This document shows positions 35,606-47,252 of a stretch of DNA of 64,000 bases, one piece after another (within the stretch, counting starts at the first letter, position 1; the number at the start of each line of letters is the position of its first letter). Origin of the DNA: Branchiostoma floridae (taxonomy: Eukaryota; Chordata; Leptocardii; Amphioxiformes; Branchiostomatidae). Under the pieces are notes generated by a model. That model had not been told where the DNA came from. It was given only the letters and a program-made list of their open reading frames with translations, and did not search any database. The stretch lies in contig NC_049995.1 of assembly GCF_000003815.2 (NCBI RefSeq), positions 13,106,062 to 13,170,061 of the forward strand. The letters are read 5' to 3'. The translations under genes were made by a program, and so were the position numbers.

Positions 35606-35760
35606 CTGTCACCGCAAACTTAAAACCTCCGCGAACATTTTTCTATTATGGTATTAGGCTGCAGTCTATGGTGTTACCGCGAACTTAAATCCACTGCGAA
35701 AAGTCCTTTTCTCCGCTACCGCGAAATTAAATCCCCTCGAACTTAAATGCATTTACAGTA
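35606..35760. mobile_element. MITE with ccgcgaactt repeats, copy 1 (left-truncated)
   Basis: Right end gcatttacagta is the inverse of the left end of the copy at 44.2 kb. The interior has the same series of ccgcgaac, ttaaatcc and gcagtctatggtgttaccgc blocks. Confidence 0.75.
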
Positions 35761-36189
35761 CTGCCTGTATGTTGGTCCCGGAGTATCTATACAGGTTTGG
35801 GTTATTTCTCACATATATGTAGCACATCGCAGCAAACCGCATAGATTGGGGAAGTAAATCTGCAGCAGCAGCACAGAACAGGTCAAGTTTTTCTGATCAG
35901 ATTAATTAACCAGCTTAGGGGGTTAATTTGGCAACTGCGCAACTCATTCCTACACTATACAATCAGACTGCACAACAAATCAATGACTGGTGCCTAAGTG
36001 TTTTATTTGTCTATGTACTGTGTATGTCATGCGTACTGTACATGTTGTCTAGTCGTTGTAAGTATTTACTCTGAGTCACATTGTAAAGATCAACGGCATT
36101 CAGAAATGCTTCTGCTAAGAAATTAATCTCTGTAAGGCTGATTTTAATGAATAAAGAGAAAGAGAAAAAAATCATCAGGAGGACAAGGG

Positions 36190-36970
36190 TTAAGGAATAA
36201 TACATCGAAGGCCTGGTGGTGGTTGACTGAAAGATAAGAGCTCGGCTTGTGACAAGGCACATGGACAAGTAGTCAGGATAGGACACGACGTGCATCCCCA
36301 TTAAGGTCTTCTGTAGGCTGCCGTTTGGTAGCAATCTAACAAATTTAGGGCACACGCAGTTACATGTGTATGACTGTCATATGATTCATACCCATTAGTT
36401 CACAAGTCAGGGAAATTCTATGAAACATTCACGTTTACAAACATCGATGCATAGATTGCAGAGCACCAATACTCGAGTGTAACCATAGAAAATATCTCAT
36501 AGATATGCATTTACGAATATGCAGTTGTTGTTTTTAAAGAAAATTGTGTTTAAAGGAATAACTCGTCGAATGCCTGCCGGTGGTTGGCTGAAAGGTAAGA
36601 GCTGAGCTTGTGACTTGGCACATGGACGAGTTCTCAGGATAGGATAGGACATGACGTGAATTCCCATTAACACTTTCTGTAGGACGGTTAGACCTGGGGC
36701 ACTCGAAGGGCATTATCTAAATCTTTTATAGCCAACATATAAGCTATGTAAGTAGTGTTGACGACATAAAACTATAGAAACGGCCTTCTTCAAAATTAGC
36801 AAAATGGGTTTATCGGTAATAAAAACTGAACTCTAAATGGTCACAGACAGAATATTTGCCTTGACTTTATTTGGATCCACATTTAGCTTGACAATTATAA
36901 GTAGTTTTGACGACATAAAACTATGAAAACGCCCTTCTTTACAATTAGCGTTTTTTTCTAGTAATAACAG
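36190..36970. repeat. Two tandem duplications
   Basis: A roughly 155-bp unit at 36194-36352 and 36554-36710 (gcctggtggtggttg, agagctcggcttgtgac, gtcaggataggacacgacgt). Then a second unit at about 36765 and 36900 (ttgacgacataaaactat, aacgcccttctt). Confidence 0.75.
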
Positions 36971-37604
36971 AGCAGATTAAAGCAGTGATATGCAACACTT
37001 TCTATGTTGCATATTTGGACATTACCTTCTCTGAAGTTAGCTGTATGTTTAGCTTTAATGGAAAAGGGATACTTATTAGGTCCTCATGATCATTGCAAAA
37101 CTCAATATGCTCGTAACTTGGATTACGCCGCAAAGGCTTGCTCACACTATTACGCAATATTTTGTAGATCTATCGTGTCTTATAAATTTGCCAGTTCTTT
37201 ATCATACGGCCAATGTGATGGCAAGCCGCATTAGATACCTCAGACATGCATCAGCAATCTTTAATAAGACATTCAGAAAGAGATGTATGTCCCATATCGG
37301 AGCATGCATTGCTGTATGGCACCCGGAAATATGTATAATTGTTATTAATTCTGTAGAATCAGCACGTCCGAAAAGTTGGAATAATTGAACGGTGGAAACG
37401 ATACCTGGCTCCTAAAATAATTTCATTAGGTCGGTAGGTCATGGGACAGTAGAGTTTTCTTTTTCAATCTTAAATGTGGCTAAGACAGCGACGACAACAT
37501 GCGGATTAAAGAAGCAGTCTGGATAAAGAAGTGAACTCCAGTTATGAACCGTGACAGGGGGGGCGGTTCAAGCTTAACCACGTTTGGGATTGTGTTCTCG
37601 CCGC

Positions 37605-37730
37605 AAAAGCGCCACCTACATGCAGCGGTGAGAATTAGAACTCCAGGTAGAAGCTCTGAGGGAGATGTCTGACAGGCATCGAAACGTCAGCAGGTCAATA
37701 TTAGCTGGTTGTGCAAAATAAAACTCTACT
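37605..37730. repeat. Dispersed repeat with cgaaacgtcagcagg core
   Basis: gccacctacatgcagc, gaagctctgaggg and gacaggcatcgaaacgtcag. Related copies are at 48710-48830 and, reversed, 26822-26915. It is a different family from the cgtctgacc repeat. Confidence 0.65.
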
Positions 37731-39084
37731 ATCCAATACCAGGTTCATAATGCCCAGTTCACCCTTATTTACCCATGAAAATGACAGGAACTATTCTCGA
37801 CTAAAACTAACTTTTTTGTACTAGGAGTGCCAGAAGACAAGTCAACAAGGTGGCAACAGAAAACGTAACATTTGACGAAGTGAACAATTTGTTATTATTG
37901 CTATAATTCTAGCACTTTAGTAATCAAGTTGCTTATTTTTGGCACCATTTAGTTTATAAAACATCAACTAGTTGAATAATACAACTGAAATTGCCTCACA
38001 GAAACCCTGTTTTGATTAACATTCAATGAATACAGAGTGGTGGACAAAACTTTTATCTCATTCAACTATTACCTAAACTCATCTGACCGTGTCCACATCC
38101 ATGAATCTCTTCTAGGTTGATGGAAAGCCTGATTGTATTTATAAGCGAGTCAGCTGAGAAATAATAAATCATAAGAAGATTGGTGACGTTCTTATTGTAA
38201 ATCATCGACGGCCTGAAACGTTGGAGAAGTAATCTATCAACTTGAAGGATGATTTTACCGATGTTTCATCTTCTTATTCTTTTTTCAGATGATGAACATT
38301 GCTCTTTAAGATACGTAATAGCTTTTCTACAGATTTGTATAGCAAAGCTGATATTGATCGCTATTGTGATGAATGTGAAGTAGAAAAAAACGTGTTAAGG
38401 TGTGTACCTGATTTCGGTTGGGGAGGTAAAAGGTAGTGGAAGGCAAGGGATGTGCCATACCCGAGACACAGTTTATTAATGGAAGTTTATTTGCAAGTTC
38501 TTGCCCGTGGGCTAATTGCAACATGTAACATGCAGAATAAATGGTAAACACACGAAGAAAAAAAATCACTGCCCTTTTCAATGTCCCTACAAGCCAATGG
38601 GACCATCTTCACCTTATGCCTGCTCTTTGTGCTTGGTACTCAAGTGCAGTGCGACATTGTCCTCGTCTGCCCCGAAGCAAATGCAAAACAAGTGGGGAAA
38701 AGCTTTGTTGTCCTCAACATTTCGAAGTTTCTAATTGCACAATATACCATTTTGATAGGAAATGTGATTTGTCATCGGTGGAAATATGTTCCATTAGCGC
38801 TAACATTAAGCCATTTATTCTAACCACCAATAAAAGTATATTGAAATAGAGAATAATAGACATAACAACATAAAACTGGCCGTCATTATTGCGAACATGC
38901 AAACGGATAATGACTAGTACCTTGTGTTTAATGATAGGCCAAGCCGCAATTTACCTATCAAACTGCGATTTATGACATTTTATGTGGCACTTTGCGCGCA
39001 GTAGGGTTGTTATTTGAGGTAAAAAGCAGCTATTTTGGACCGCCAGCTGCTCTTATATAAGACAGAATAATTGCGTAAATAATT
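37731..39084. other. Intergenic, no supported gene
   Basis: Contains a plus-strand ATG frame at 38581 with a signal-peptide-like start, but weak start context and no domain. Treated as chance. Confidence 0.4.
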
Positions 39085-40010
39085 GTAATTGGATCTCAAC
39101 AATAAACATAAATGTAAGGTTCCTGTTTTTGCTAATGTTACAAAACAATTCAAAAGCAGGTTCACGCTAAGGCGCTTGCTCTCTGTCATGTCATATCATT
39201 TTAAAAGTCATTTGCAATGAGATGCGAAACAATTAACATGCCCGAAAAGTACTGTAGACTCCTTTTAAAATTGTTACGCAGTGTCATAAAATCCATCTAT
39301 GTCAGCAACTAAAGTAACTGAACTCCCTTCCAACAACGACAAGAACAAAAAAATAGCAATTATGATATCTATGATGGTAATGATTCTTACCAAAAGTTCT
39401 GCTGTCCTTAATCCAGTCTTCTTTTGGTTAGAATGGCTAAGCACCTAGAATCACGTGATCTTTCAGACATGTGACGTTAGCAAACGATCAAAGGTAGCAG
39501 GAAGTTTATAACAGCCCACGTCAATGTTGAGTGCTGACTGGCACGATCTGTATCATATTGCCTTTCTAGCTCCTCTCTATTACTGCGCAATTTCTGTAAG
39601 ATCTTATGCACGTCTAAGCAGCTATTCTGCTCCCCAAAAATTTCCTTCTAGTAAATATCATAATATCATAATAATTACGTAACCTCTATAATCTCAACAA
39701 TAAATTTACGGTTCATGTTTTAATATCACGTATAAAATCAAGTCCTACCGAATGCTCTGCTGGTCACACTTCAGTCTTCGTAAAGATCTCAGGAACCGAT
39801 GACTGATCACTTAAAAACCACGTGATCTATCGTAAACATAACGTCAGTAAACAAGGAAGTCTATACCATCACCCGTCTATGTTCAACGTGCTGAACTGCA
39901 GTAGATGCTCTTCTTCTTTCTCCTCCTCTCAATTACTGCTACGGGGTTTCTAACAAGATGCTCTGCACGTCTTATCTTTATTGCTCCGCTAACAGACAGT
40001 CTTGATTAAT
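39085..40010. repeat. About 600-bp duplication containing CACGTGATC sites
   Basis: Copy 1 about 39085-39640, copy 2 about 39685-40005. Shared blocks: atctcaacaataaa, cacgtgatct, acgtcagtaaaca, ctcctctc.attactgc and atgc.cgtct. No frame is maintained. Confidence 0.65.
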
Positions 40011-40265
40011 GTGGTGTTAAGATAATTCCTTGACTCGAAGCCAAGCGTGAGACGTAAGATTGTCTGCTCCAACAAACCCTTCTTCGTGACTGATTGTCTT
40101 GGCACAACAAAACCAGAAAGTCGATGTTTCCAATTTTACAGTAAACAGCAGGATAATAAATCAATTGAAAGTAAGTGGCAAGTTACTGTCTTCGTGTGTC
40201 TTACTTTGCGATCCTACGCTATTGTACAGCTTTGTCAGTGGAACAGCTTGAGGTAACGCTAGTTC

Positions 40266-40473
40266 GCTTTTATCCGCGGGGTAACCTATATTCGTTGCTT
40301 TAAAAAACGGTACCTAGGGATAAAGAGTCAACGGATGGTGGTTTCAAACTGTAATGATTTGAAAGTATGGCAATCTTATGAAAATATTGGAATTTCAAGC
40401 CTTTGTCTTTCGACTTCAGATTTCTAAATTTTTTTCTTCAAAATAACGGATAAAGGTTAGCCTACGGATAAAG
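40266..40473. mobile_element. MITE of the ttatccgtggggtaacc family, copy 2
   Basis: Left end ctttatccgcggggtaacc and right end ggttagcctacggataaag are inverted. The interior shares the tacctagggat and ggtggtttcaaa blocks with the other copies. Confidence 0.75.
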
Positions 40474-41225
40474 GTGCACTGGTGTTATAGTATCTTACTT
40501 TCATGCCTTTATTGGTAAATTGGTGTAATTAAGACAGAGCACCGTGTCTAGAGATTATTACTGCAAAGGGATTTTTTCCAGAAACATAGAGCTTCTTAAG
40601 TGTTTGGATTGTAGGAAAATTTGAGAGAAAATCCCGTCAACCTACTTGTGTTGATTAAAAAGCACCTCCTTGCGAGAATAAATGGTTTTACAAGCATTGT
40701 GTAATTATCTTGATCTTGCACCATATGTTTTTCATTCGTCCAAGGGCGACAAGACGGAAATACAAACAAAATAATATGAGTTATGCCACAACTTAAATTA
40801 AATAGCTACGTCACTAAAGTGTACTGACTACGTAGATGTTTACACATGCAAGTCGTGGGAAAGATCAACATGTTAACAACGTTAACATTTAGTTACATTA
40901 ATCACATGATATAATTCGGTCAATATTTGTTCTAGATATAGCAGGGAAAGGTTTGAATAACTGACGTAGCTAAGCCTCATGACTGGGCGCGCGCATGAGT
41001 TAATGGAAAACCTAATGTTCAAGCAAGATTGAACTATACACATATTGGATTTGTAACTCAATAGATTAATATAGACTGTTGCCTTTAAGGGCAAATTCCA
41101 CCTTTTTGAGTTTGAAATTAGTTTAGTATTGTTTAAATTGGACCTACATAGTCCAATGTACAAAAAATGCTACAAATCAAATATAAGAAAAGAGAGCAAA
41201 ACATTTTTACATTGTTTGAGACCAT

Positions 41226-41231
41226 TTTATT
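41226..41231 (-). terminator. Candidate polyadenylation signal of membrane protein A
   Basis: AATAAA on the minus strand about 340 bp beyond the stop codon. It is the nearest consensus hexamer I noticed. Confidence 0.4.
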
Positions 41232-41571
41232 GGCTTTGAAAGATACACAAGTTGTCATAATATAACAACCAACGCATTATAACTAAGTCATAAGTTCTCG
41301 AAATTCCGTATCAATATCAATATCAATTTTGTACACTATGGTACCATCACATCAATGAAAGCACATCAGCAACAATGAAAAAATACATTTTGTTTACAAC
41401 AAGGAATTGTTTACCAGTTCCTGTGAGCTATAGTATACTTATTGAATATTAGATATCTTAACTGGCTTGTTTTTAAATTCCGTTTCCAATTCTATTTCAG
41501 TGTCCTTTCTCTTGGAATGTGGAGAAAATAGCGTGTCGACAAGTCCGAGCTTCCATTAAAAATTGGTTATG

Positions 41572-42435
41572 TCACTCGCACAGTGTCCCGTTCTTGAAAA
41601 ACTTTGGGCATACCTCGCAGGTAAAACTATCGCCGTATGCCAGCGCGTACACAGCTACCAGAAGAGCAGAGTAGACAACTCCACCCACAACAACAACCTT
41701 CAGGTTGAAACTGCAGCCATGTTTTGCCCGGATGTCATAAAAAGTCCAAGTCATCTTGCCGATCGCAAAGAGAGGCTTCAGAAACATGATTGGCCAAAGA
41801 ACCCAAGGATTGTCAACTGTCACCACGGCTATCTTAAATCGACTGTTGACATGTGTCAAGAAGGTAGCGACAAAGACAGTGAGCAAGCCAACAAGGTCGT
41901 TCAACAAACTGTACAGCAAAACTTTGATGTCTTGCCCAGTGTTCTTTGAGGCGTACTCTCGGTAGTCTGTCATTTTTGCGCAGTAGTCTTTGTAGTCAGC
42001 ATTTTCTTTGACGTGTTTCTCTTTACCGCCATGTATGTCCGTGTAAGTCCCATGTAGTGTATCTCCATAGCAGCAACAACGGGCTCCAAAGCTGATACCA
42101 ACAAGTTTCAAGGCGAAAAAGATGGGGTTGGCGTTGACGAATCCCTCATATTTGTACACATATTTGACGACAGGGGCTAGGAGGAAGAAGACACACGAAA
42201 GACTCAAACCGGCAAAGTAGCATCCACTTGTCAGGCCACATTTCTGAATGTCGTCATAGTCGAGCAGCATGAGGAAGGCCATGATGAAGAAGACTGCTCC
42301 AAATCCACCGAACACTAAAGCCCAGCGGTTTTTGCAGATCGGTGTACAGCAGCGAGACTTCTGTTTGGCCTTGTCCTTGTAAACAAGGTTAGCGTGCTCC
42401 TCGCGGAACGTGTCATACGCTGTAGTTGTAACCAT
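41572..42435 (-). CDS. Five-segment membrane protein of unrecognised family, paralogue A
   Basis: Intronless frame of 287 codons starting at an ATG about 90 bp downstream of the inferred start site of a TATA promoter. Hydrophobic segments are about 38-58, 71-91, 171-195, 209-229 and 245-267, with a weaker one near 104-115. The N-terminus has a Cys cluster (CCTPIC). The extreme C-terminus has CEVCPKFFKNGTLCE, with one N-glycosylation site and three Cys. Paralogue B, 4 kb away on the same strand, shares GAVFF, the DxDDIxxC turn after segment 1, LNDL in segment 3, HVN after it, and the C-terminal CPxFF motif. I do not recognise the family. The acidic turn after segment 1 faintly recalls XK-related proteins, but I would not assign it on that. 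Confidence 0.85.
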   Translation of the reverse strand: MVTTTAYDTFREEHANLVYKDKAKQKSRCCTPICKNRWALVFGGFGAVFFIMAFLMLLDYDDIQKCGLTSGCYFAGLSLSCVFFLLAPVVKYVYKYEGFVNANPIFFALKLVGISFGARCCCYGDTLHGTYTDIHGGKEKHVKENADYKDYCAKMTDYREYASKNTGQDIKVLLYSLLNDLVGLLTVFVATFLTHVNSRFKIAVVTVDNPWVLWPIMFLKPLFAIGKMTWTFYDIRAKHGCSFNLKVVVVGGVVYSALLVAVYALAYGDSFTCEVCPKFFKNGTLCE

Positions 42436-42520
42436 GGTAGTAGGCTGTACTTTTCCCAGACCACTATCATCCGTTTTGAACGTTTCCAGACGTAGTCTAG
42501 CCTTGTTGGGTAGATTTGTA

Positions 42521-42575
42521 GCAAAATGGCGGACTTTAGAATGTACTTAACCTTTATACATGGCGTGACGTACGG
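42521..42575 (-). promoter_or_regulatory. TATA core promoter of membrane protein A
   Basis: The minus strand carries TATAAAGG at 42551-42558, about 115 bp upstream of the ATG. On the plus strand the block reads gcaaaatggcggact, then cctttatacatggcgtgacg. The same order of motifs precedes paralogue B. Confidence 0.65.
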
Positions 42576-43586
42576 TTGTTACTCATTAAACTATACATGG
42601 CCTCCGTTTGTCACATTTACCGAACTGTACATTCTACTTTGTTACACACACAGTCAGGTAGAACCCTATGTAATATCAAATGGAAATAGAATGTTTGGTT
42701 CAATTTATGTTCTTTTCTAAATTGCACCATGTGACAGGCATCATAATTACACGTAGAGGAATAATAAAAATTCATAGAATTGCAATTGTGTCCAGGCTAC
42801 ACCTGCGTTTCTATGACAGATCAACAGGCGGACCTGTGAGTACAAGTTCAGAATCCCAATCACACATTGCGCAGCAGGCAAAGTTCAACCATGATAAATC
42901 ACACAATGCGTTACCAATCAAAGTTTTAACTGGAAGTTTAAGATACTGCCCAATAAAGTTTGGTTTGCTGTGTGTGTCATCGAGGGGGCAGAGTGTCGTG
43001 CGAATTTTCTGGGAAGTTAATTGCCTAGATATTCATGCGCAATCCATATGGCAGGCATTTAGATATGATACTATTTAGATTACCCTTCGTCTCTACTGTA
43101 CTGTACTGGCACACGCAGCATGCATTTGTGTAAATGTAATCACGACCTTTGATTGACGAGATTGAAGGACATAACCACGTCGAAAGGTGGCGTTGTGAAT
43201 ATGGATTGTCTATAAATTGCATTTCATGCCGTCTTGTTGGGCATGTGAAATACAAAAAAAAGACAAAGAAGGATAAGATATGAAGTCTATTCATATTCCG
43301 TGTAGCATTTATTATAATTTTGTGGTCACAAGACCTATTTAGATGCACTTTAAACAGCAGAGTATCCACACTGACAATCATTGGATCATCCTCATTAGTG
43401 ATATTCATCCGCTCTTACTTTCATTGTCACCTGTCCATGTGCCAGGTCTGCCCCACCTTGCACTTCTGAGCTGCGGATGTCTCCGGGAGAATGGCAGATG
43501 GGATTATGCACGCCGCCTTATATGGTGTTATTTGATCACGTGATTTCGGCTGACCAATGATCGTGCAGTGTGAATAGTCTACTGTA

Positions 43587-43984
43587 TACACCTTTCTCAC
43601 GCGGCGGCCATGATAGATCTAAAACGAGTTCAATGTGGCAAACAAAAGGCTGTCCATCATAATTAGCAGTTCGACCAATGGTAGCCTGCCAATTAGGAAA
43701 TCGACCAATAAGTGAATGGCTGCAAATTCGTTAAAAATTTGCATTATTATGTTGTTATTTTGCATCTCTTTAGGGACTATGGGGTCAGTCTACACTACTC
43801 TAAATTGCTACATCTTTCGGTGCATAACACTTCTTGTAATATTTATTATTCTATGTTATATCATTAAAATTTGTGTGGTTTGGGGGAAAACTAAATGGGA
43901 CCTGATTTTAGAAATAAGTTTTGTCTGTTTGCCTCATTCACCTCTTCTTCGATCTATCATGGCCACCGCGTGAGAAAGGTGTAT
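43587..43984. mobile_element. TA-flanked MITE with about 32-bp terminal inverted repeats
   Basis: Left tacacctttctcacgcgg, then ggccatgatagatc; right gatctatcatggcc, then ccgcgtgagaaaggtgta. TA on both sides fits a Tc1/mariner-type insertion. The interior frame is low-complexity hydrophobic sequence and not credible as a gene. Confidence 0.8.
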
Positions 43985-44198
43985 AAAGTCTACAGGTTAC
44001 AGTTCGTACATCTATATACAGACTTTGTTTTTGAAACCATACACCTGTTTAGGGTTACCTTCTTGACCTGAACCTGACATTTTGAGGAAATGTCAGCATG
44101 ACTCATGCGGGTGTTATGTGGCGTGCTGTCAACATGTGTTGTCAGGGCAACCGTGCGTCAGATATGTCAACAGTTATACGTGCTCTCAATAGTAAGAT

Positions 44199-44408
44199 AC
44201 TGTAAATGCAGAAATGTTCGCGGTGGATTAATGTTCGCGGTTTTCGCGGTGACCACTTCACCGCGAATTTAAAACCACCGCGAACATTTTTCTATAATGA
44301 TATTAGATTGCAGTCTATGGTGTTACCGCGAACTTAAATCCACCGCGAAAAGTCCTTTTTCTCGCTACCGCGAAATTAAATCCCGCGAACTTAAAAAAAA
44401 TTACAGTA
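44199..44408. mobile_element. MITE with ccgcgaactt repeats, copy 2
   Basis: Left tactgtaaatgc and right attacagta are inverted, bounded by A/T on both sides. The interior consists of inverted gttcgcggt and accgcgaac blocks around gcagtctatggtg. The superfamily is not determined. Confidence 0.75.
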
Positions 44409-44469
44409 TTGGGTCACCCGTCGGGTGATCTTGGAAAAGATCTGGCTGGTAATGTTGTCAAAAAGGTGC

Positions 44470-44965
44470 CATTTCTATAGGTAATTATTCCTTGGTGTCA
44501 TGAAATACATCTGAATTTACTTCGATGGCATTGTAGACAATATGATTCATTCTAAACAACTACTGTTTCAAATTATTATCACAAACGTAACTACGTACAT
44601 AGTATATAGTGTGGAATTGAATCATGGGGCATGCAGTATTGGCATCGCATACCGAACTATAACCCAGGCTCTACAAGCAAGCTCCACTTGTTTGCATAAA
44701 TACATGGTACAGTGTATATAGATGCTTTATATATAAAAACCAATTTTATTTAAAGGACGTCATTCCCCTAAACACACAGATAGACACACACACACACAAC
44801 CACACACACACACACACACACACCACACACACAACCACACACACACACACACACACACCACACACACAAACACTACACAAACACACACACACCACACAAA
44901 CACACATACACACACACGCACACACACACACACACACACCACACACACGCACAAAAGCACACACA
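44470..44965. repeat. Segmental duplication upstream of membrane protein A, ending in a CA array
   Basis: gacaatatgattcattctaa, acaactactgttt, cacaaacgtaact, ttggcatcgcataccgaac and caagctcc..ttgtttgcat match 47938-48115 upstream of paralogue B. Both copies run into CA arrays. Confidence 0.75.
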
Positions 44966-44966
44966 T
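44780..44966. repeat. (CA)n microsatellite
   Basis: CA runs broken by ACC and AAAC. The part next to membrane gene A in the duplicated segment. Confidence 0.95.
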
Positions 44967-44999
44967 TATTGAGTTGACTAAAATAACAATATACGGTGA

Positions 45000-46400
45000 T
45001 GATTACAACGAATGAAAATTATTCCTCTGCTTTACTCATGAATATGAATATGTTACACACATGTGTAAACTTGAAGCATGCAAATAAAAAATGGTAACTA
45101 TATTTTGAATCATTTCTGACGATTGCGATATTATTTCTTCTCGTATAAGTTGATACATTCTGATTTCTATGTCAATTCTGCTTTATCAATTTCTAAACTA
45201 ATGTTACCATGATTACGTGCTAGTGTATAATGCATTTTCAGTCATATGTTACAGAGAATTCTAGTCAATAATATCAACAAAAGACTAATGCATTATTATA
45301 CGTGCATATACTTGATTTTCAATTAAACTTTCATATAATGCAACACAATAAACATAATGTAAAAAGCTGAGTGCTAGCCATAAAATACATCCCACTTTTA
45401 TCTATAGTTCGATAAGGTGTCTGGACTAGAACACAATGTGCGTCCTTCTTTTGGCATCATAAACGCACTAACAAAAAGGTAAATAATGGAGACCCACAAG
45501 CCAACATTGGCACATGTCTGCGACTCAGGTATCTTCTTCAACTCGCTAATGTTTACTTAAAATGGATGAGAACAATACTGACTGTGTTACTAACATTTTT
45601 TTTCTATTTGTTTTAATCCTGTCCATGTCAACTTCCACGTGTAACTGTCCTTGCCTGTCAGCAGGGTTAGCCCTTTATAATAGCCACAGGTTAGTTGGGA
45701 AACCATGGCTGTTCAACAGCAAAACCAATGGATAGATAAATAGGGACTTTTTCTGGTGTCGGTAAGAGACAGGATGCTTCAAAGGGCTTGAGTAAATCAT
45801 TGAGTAAATAATAGATTTCTCAAATATCTTGTTCATTATTTTGGCAATAAAACTTCCGTGCCAGGGATGGGCTTGCACCGTTTCCAGTCTGTATCAATAG
45901 CTATGCACTTGACTATAGTGATCCAAGTTTACCTGTATGCACTTGGCAGGGATGTATCAAGTAATGTTACAAAGCACATCTTGTGCTGTGGTGTTGTACA
46001 AAGCAGATTTAATGTAAGTCACATCAAATCGAAAGACATAATAGATTGCGTTTTAAGCATATATTGCAGAAGATCAACCAAAGAAAAACTAATCCAGACG
46101 GAGATCATACTTTCTATTGTGATGAGATTCAGTGAAGCCATTACAATAGTGGCATGTAGATATAATGAATGCATTCACTTGAAGTGAAGAATGGACAGAA
46201 AAGAAACCTTGATCATAATAAAACATCCCCCGGTTATTAATTATAGGAGAAATCAATTATAGAACTACCTGCTAACAATCGAATTTGTCTCAAGAGACTT
46301 ACATGTTCCTCCAATATTTTTCTAGTCAAGTTCATTTCTGCAGGCGGAAAATGTTCTTGATACGTATACATGTTACAAAAATGTTACCGCAAAGGGAACC
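45000..46400. other. Spacer between the two membrane-protein paralogues
   Basis: AT-rich. Holds the LINE-like tail at 45605-45750 and otherwise nothing recognised. Confidence 0.5.
45605..45750. repeat. LINE-like 3' tail repeat, copy 1
   Basis: aatcctgtccatgtcaactt, then cagggttagccctttataa, cacaggttagttggg and a tagataaat end. Similar tails occur at 49885-49985 and 55970-56062. Confidence 0.5.
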
Positions 46401-46410
46401 GTTCATAATG

Positions 46411-47184
46411 TTACTCTCCATAGTTGCACCTGGTTTTGTTGAAGAATTCAGGACAGTTACAGTCGAGCTGGTGGTTTATGCTGAGACCGTAAACAAGCCC
46501 GAGTGCTCCCAAATAGATCACCCCAAGCGTCACGATACACTGAAACCATTTGTCGCACCCGCTCTTTTGATAAAATTTAGAGCCTGAGAGGATGATTTGG
46601 AGAGCCGATAGCGCAGGACGGCCAATAATCAACAGCCAAAACACAGCTGGGTGGTCTATCTTATATCCGAGAAACTTCGTCGGTCCGGTATGTGCGTTGA
46701 CGTGGATCAGGTAAGTCGCGGCCCAGGCGATGAGCCAACCCGGGATCAAGTCGTTTAGCCAGACGAAAAGCAGGACAAGTTTATCCTCCAAGTCGCCTTC
46801 CCTGTATTCCGTCATCCCCTGGCAGCCGTCAGCACAGCTACATCCCTTGCTGCAGCAGTAGATGTACAGATATCGTAATGTCCGACAGAGAGGGTGAGCG
46901 TCGAATACTTCATGGCGTCCGACACAGCGGGTCACGACGGCAGCGATAAGGAAAATGCAAACGAAGAGCATGCCTACAGTGTAGAGCCCAAGTGTAAATT
47001 TGCAATCCTTAATGTCATCAATGTCACCGAGCATCACAAAATTCAAGAAGAAAAAAACGGCTCCAACTATTGATAAAAGCAGACTCAGAAAATTACAACA
47101 GGAGTCAGGGCAGCACTTTGCACAGCACTTGTCGTCTAGATTTCCATCCATCAGTGTTGCCTCTTCCGTCTGTAGTTCAGCCAT
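46411..47184 (-). CDS. Five-segment membrane protein of unrecognised family, paralogue B
   Basis: Intronless. I chose the ATG at 47184 (MAELQ, A at -3 and G at +4), giving 257 codons. The ATG at 47193 adds three residues and is also possible. The open frame extends upstream, but that part runs across the TATA box at 47231-47238 and has no ATG, so it is unlikely to be translated. Hydrophobic segments are about 32-53, 63-86, 137-161, 178-200 and 216-236. Cys-rich stretches lie at 20-30 and 100-111, and the C-terminus has CNCPEFFNKTRC. Length, segment spacing and motifs match paralogue A. Function is unknown. Confidence 0.85.
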   Translation of the reverse strand: MAELQTEEATLMDGNLDDKCCAKCCPDSCCNFLSLLLSIVGAVFFFLNFVMLGDIDDIKDCKFTLGLYTVGMLFVCIFLIAAVVTRCVGRHEVFDAHPLCRTLRYLYIYCCSKGCSCADGCQGMTEYREGDLEDKLVLLFVWLNDLIPGWLIAWAATYLIHVNAHTGPTKFLGYKIDHPAVFWLLIIGRPALSALQIILSGSKFYQKSGCDKWFQCIVTLGVIYLGALGLVYGLSINHQLDCNCPEFFNKTRCNYGE

Positions 47185-47199
47185 GTTAGACATGTTGTC

Positions 47200-47252
47200 A
47201 GCAAAAAGGCGGACTGTACACTGTAGCTTACCTTTATACAATTTGTGACGCA
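47200..47252 (-). promoter_or_regulatory. TATA core promoter of membrane protein B
   Basis: TATAAAGG on the minus strand at 47231-47238, flanked by gcaaaaaggcggact and tgtgacgcaa on the plus strand. It aligns with the paralogue A promoter over about 50 bp. It supports a start codon at 47193 or 47184. Confidence 0.65.

Noticed and set aside
38327-38581. 84-codon minus-strand frame that looks secreted
   Set aside because: Its first codon is TTG, not ATG. A possible GT donor exists, but no second exon was found.
38581-38823. 80-codon plus-strand frame with a signal-peptide-like start
   Set aside because: Weak start context, no domain and no continuation. A hydrophobic stretch of this length is expected by chance in 64 kb.
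43716-43973. 85-codon hydrophobic frame
   Set aside because: It is the AT-rich interior of a TA-flanked MITE.
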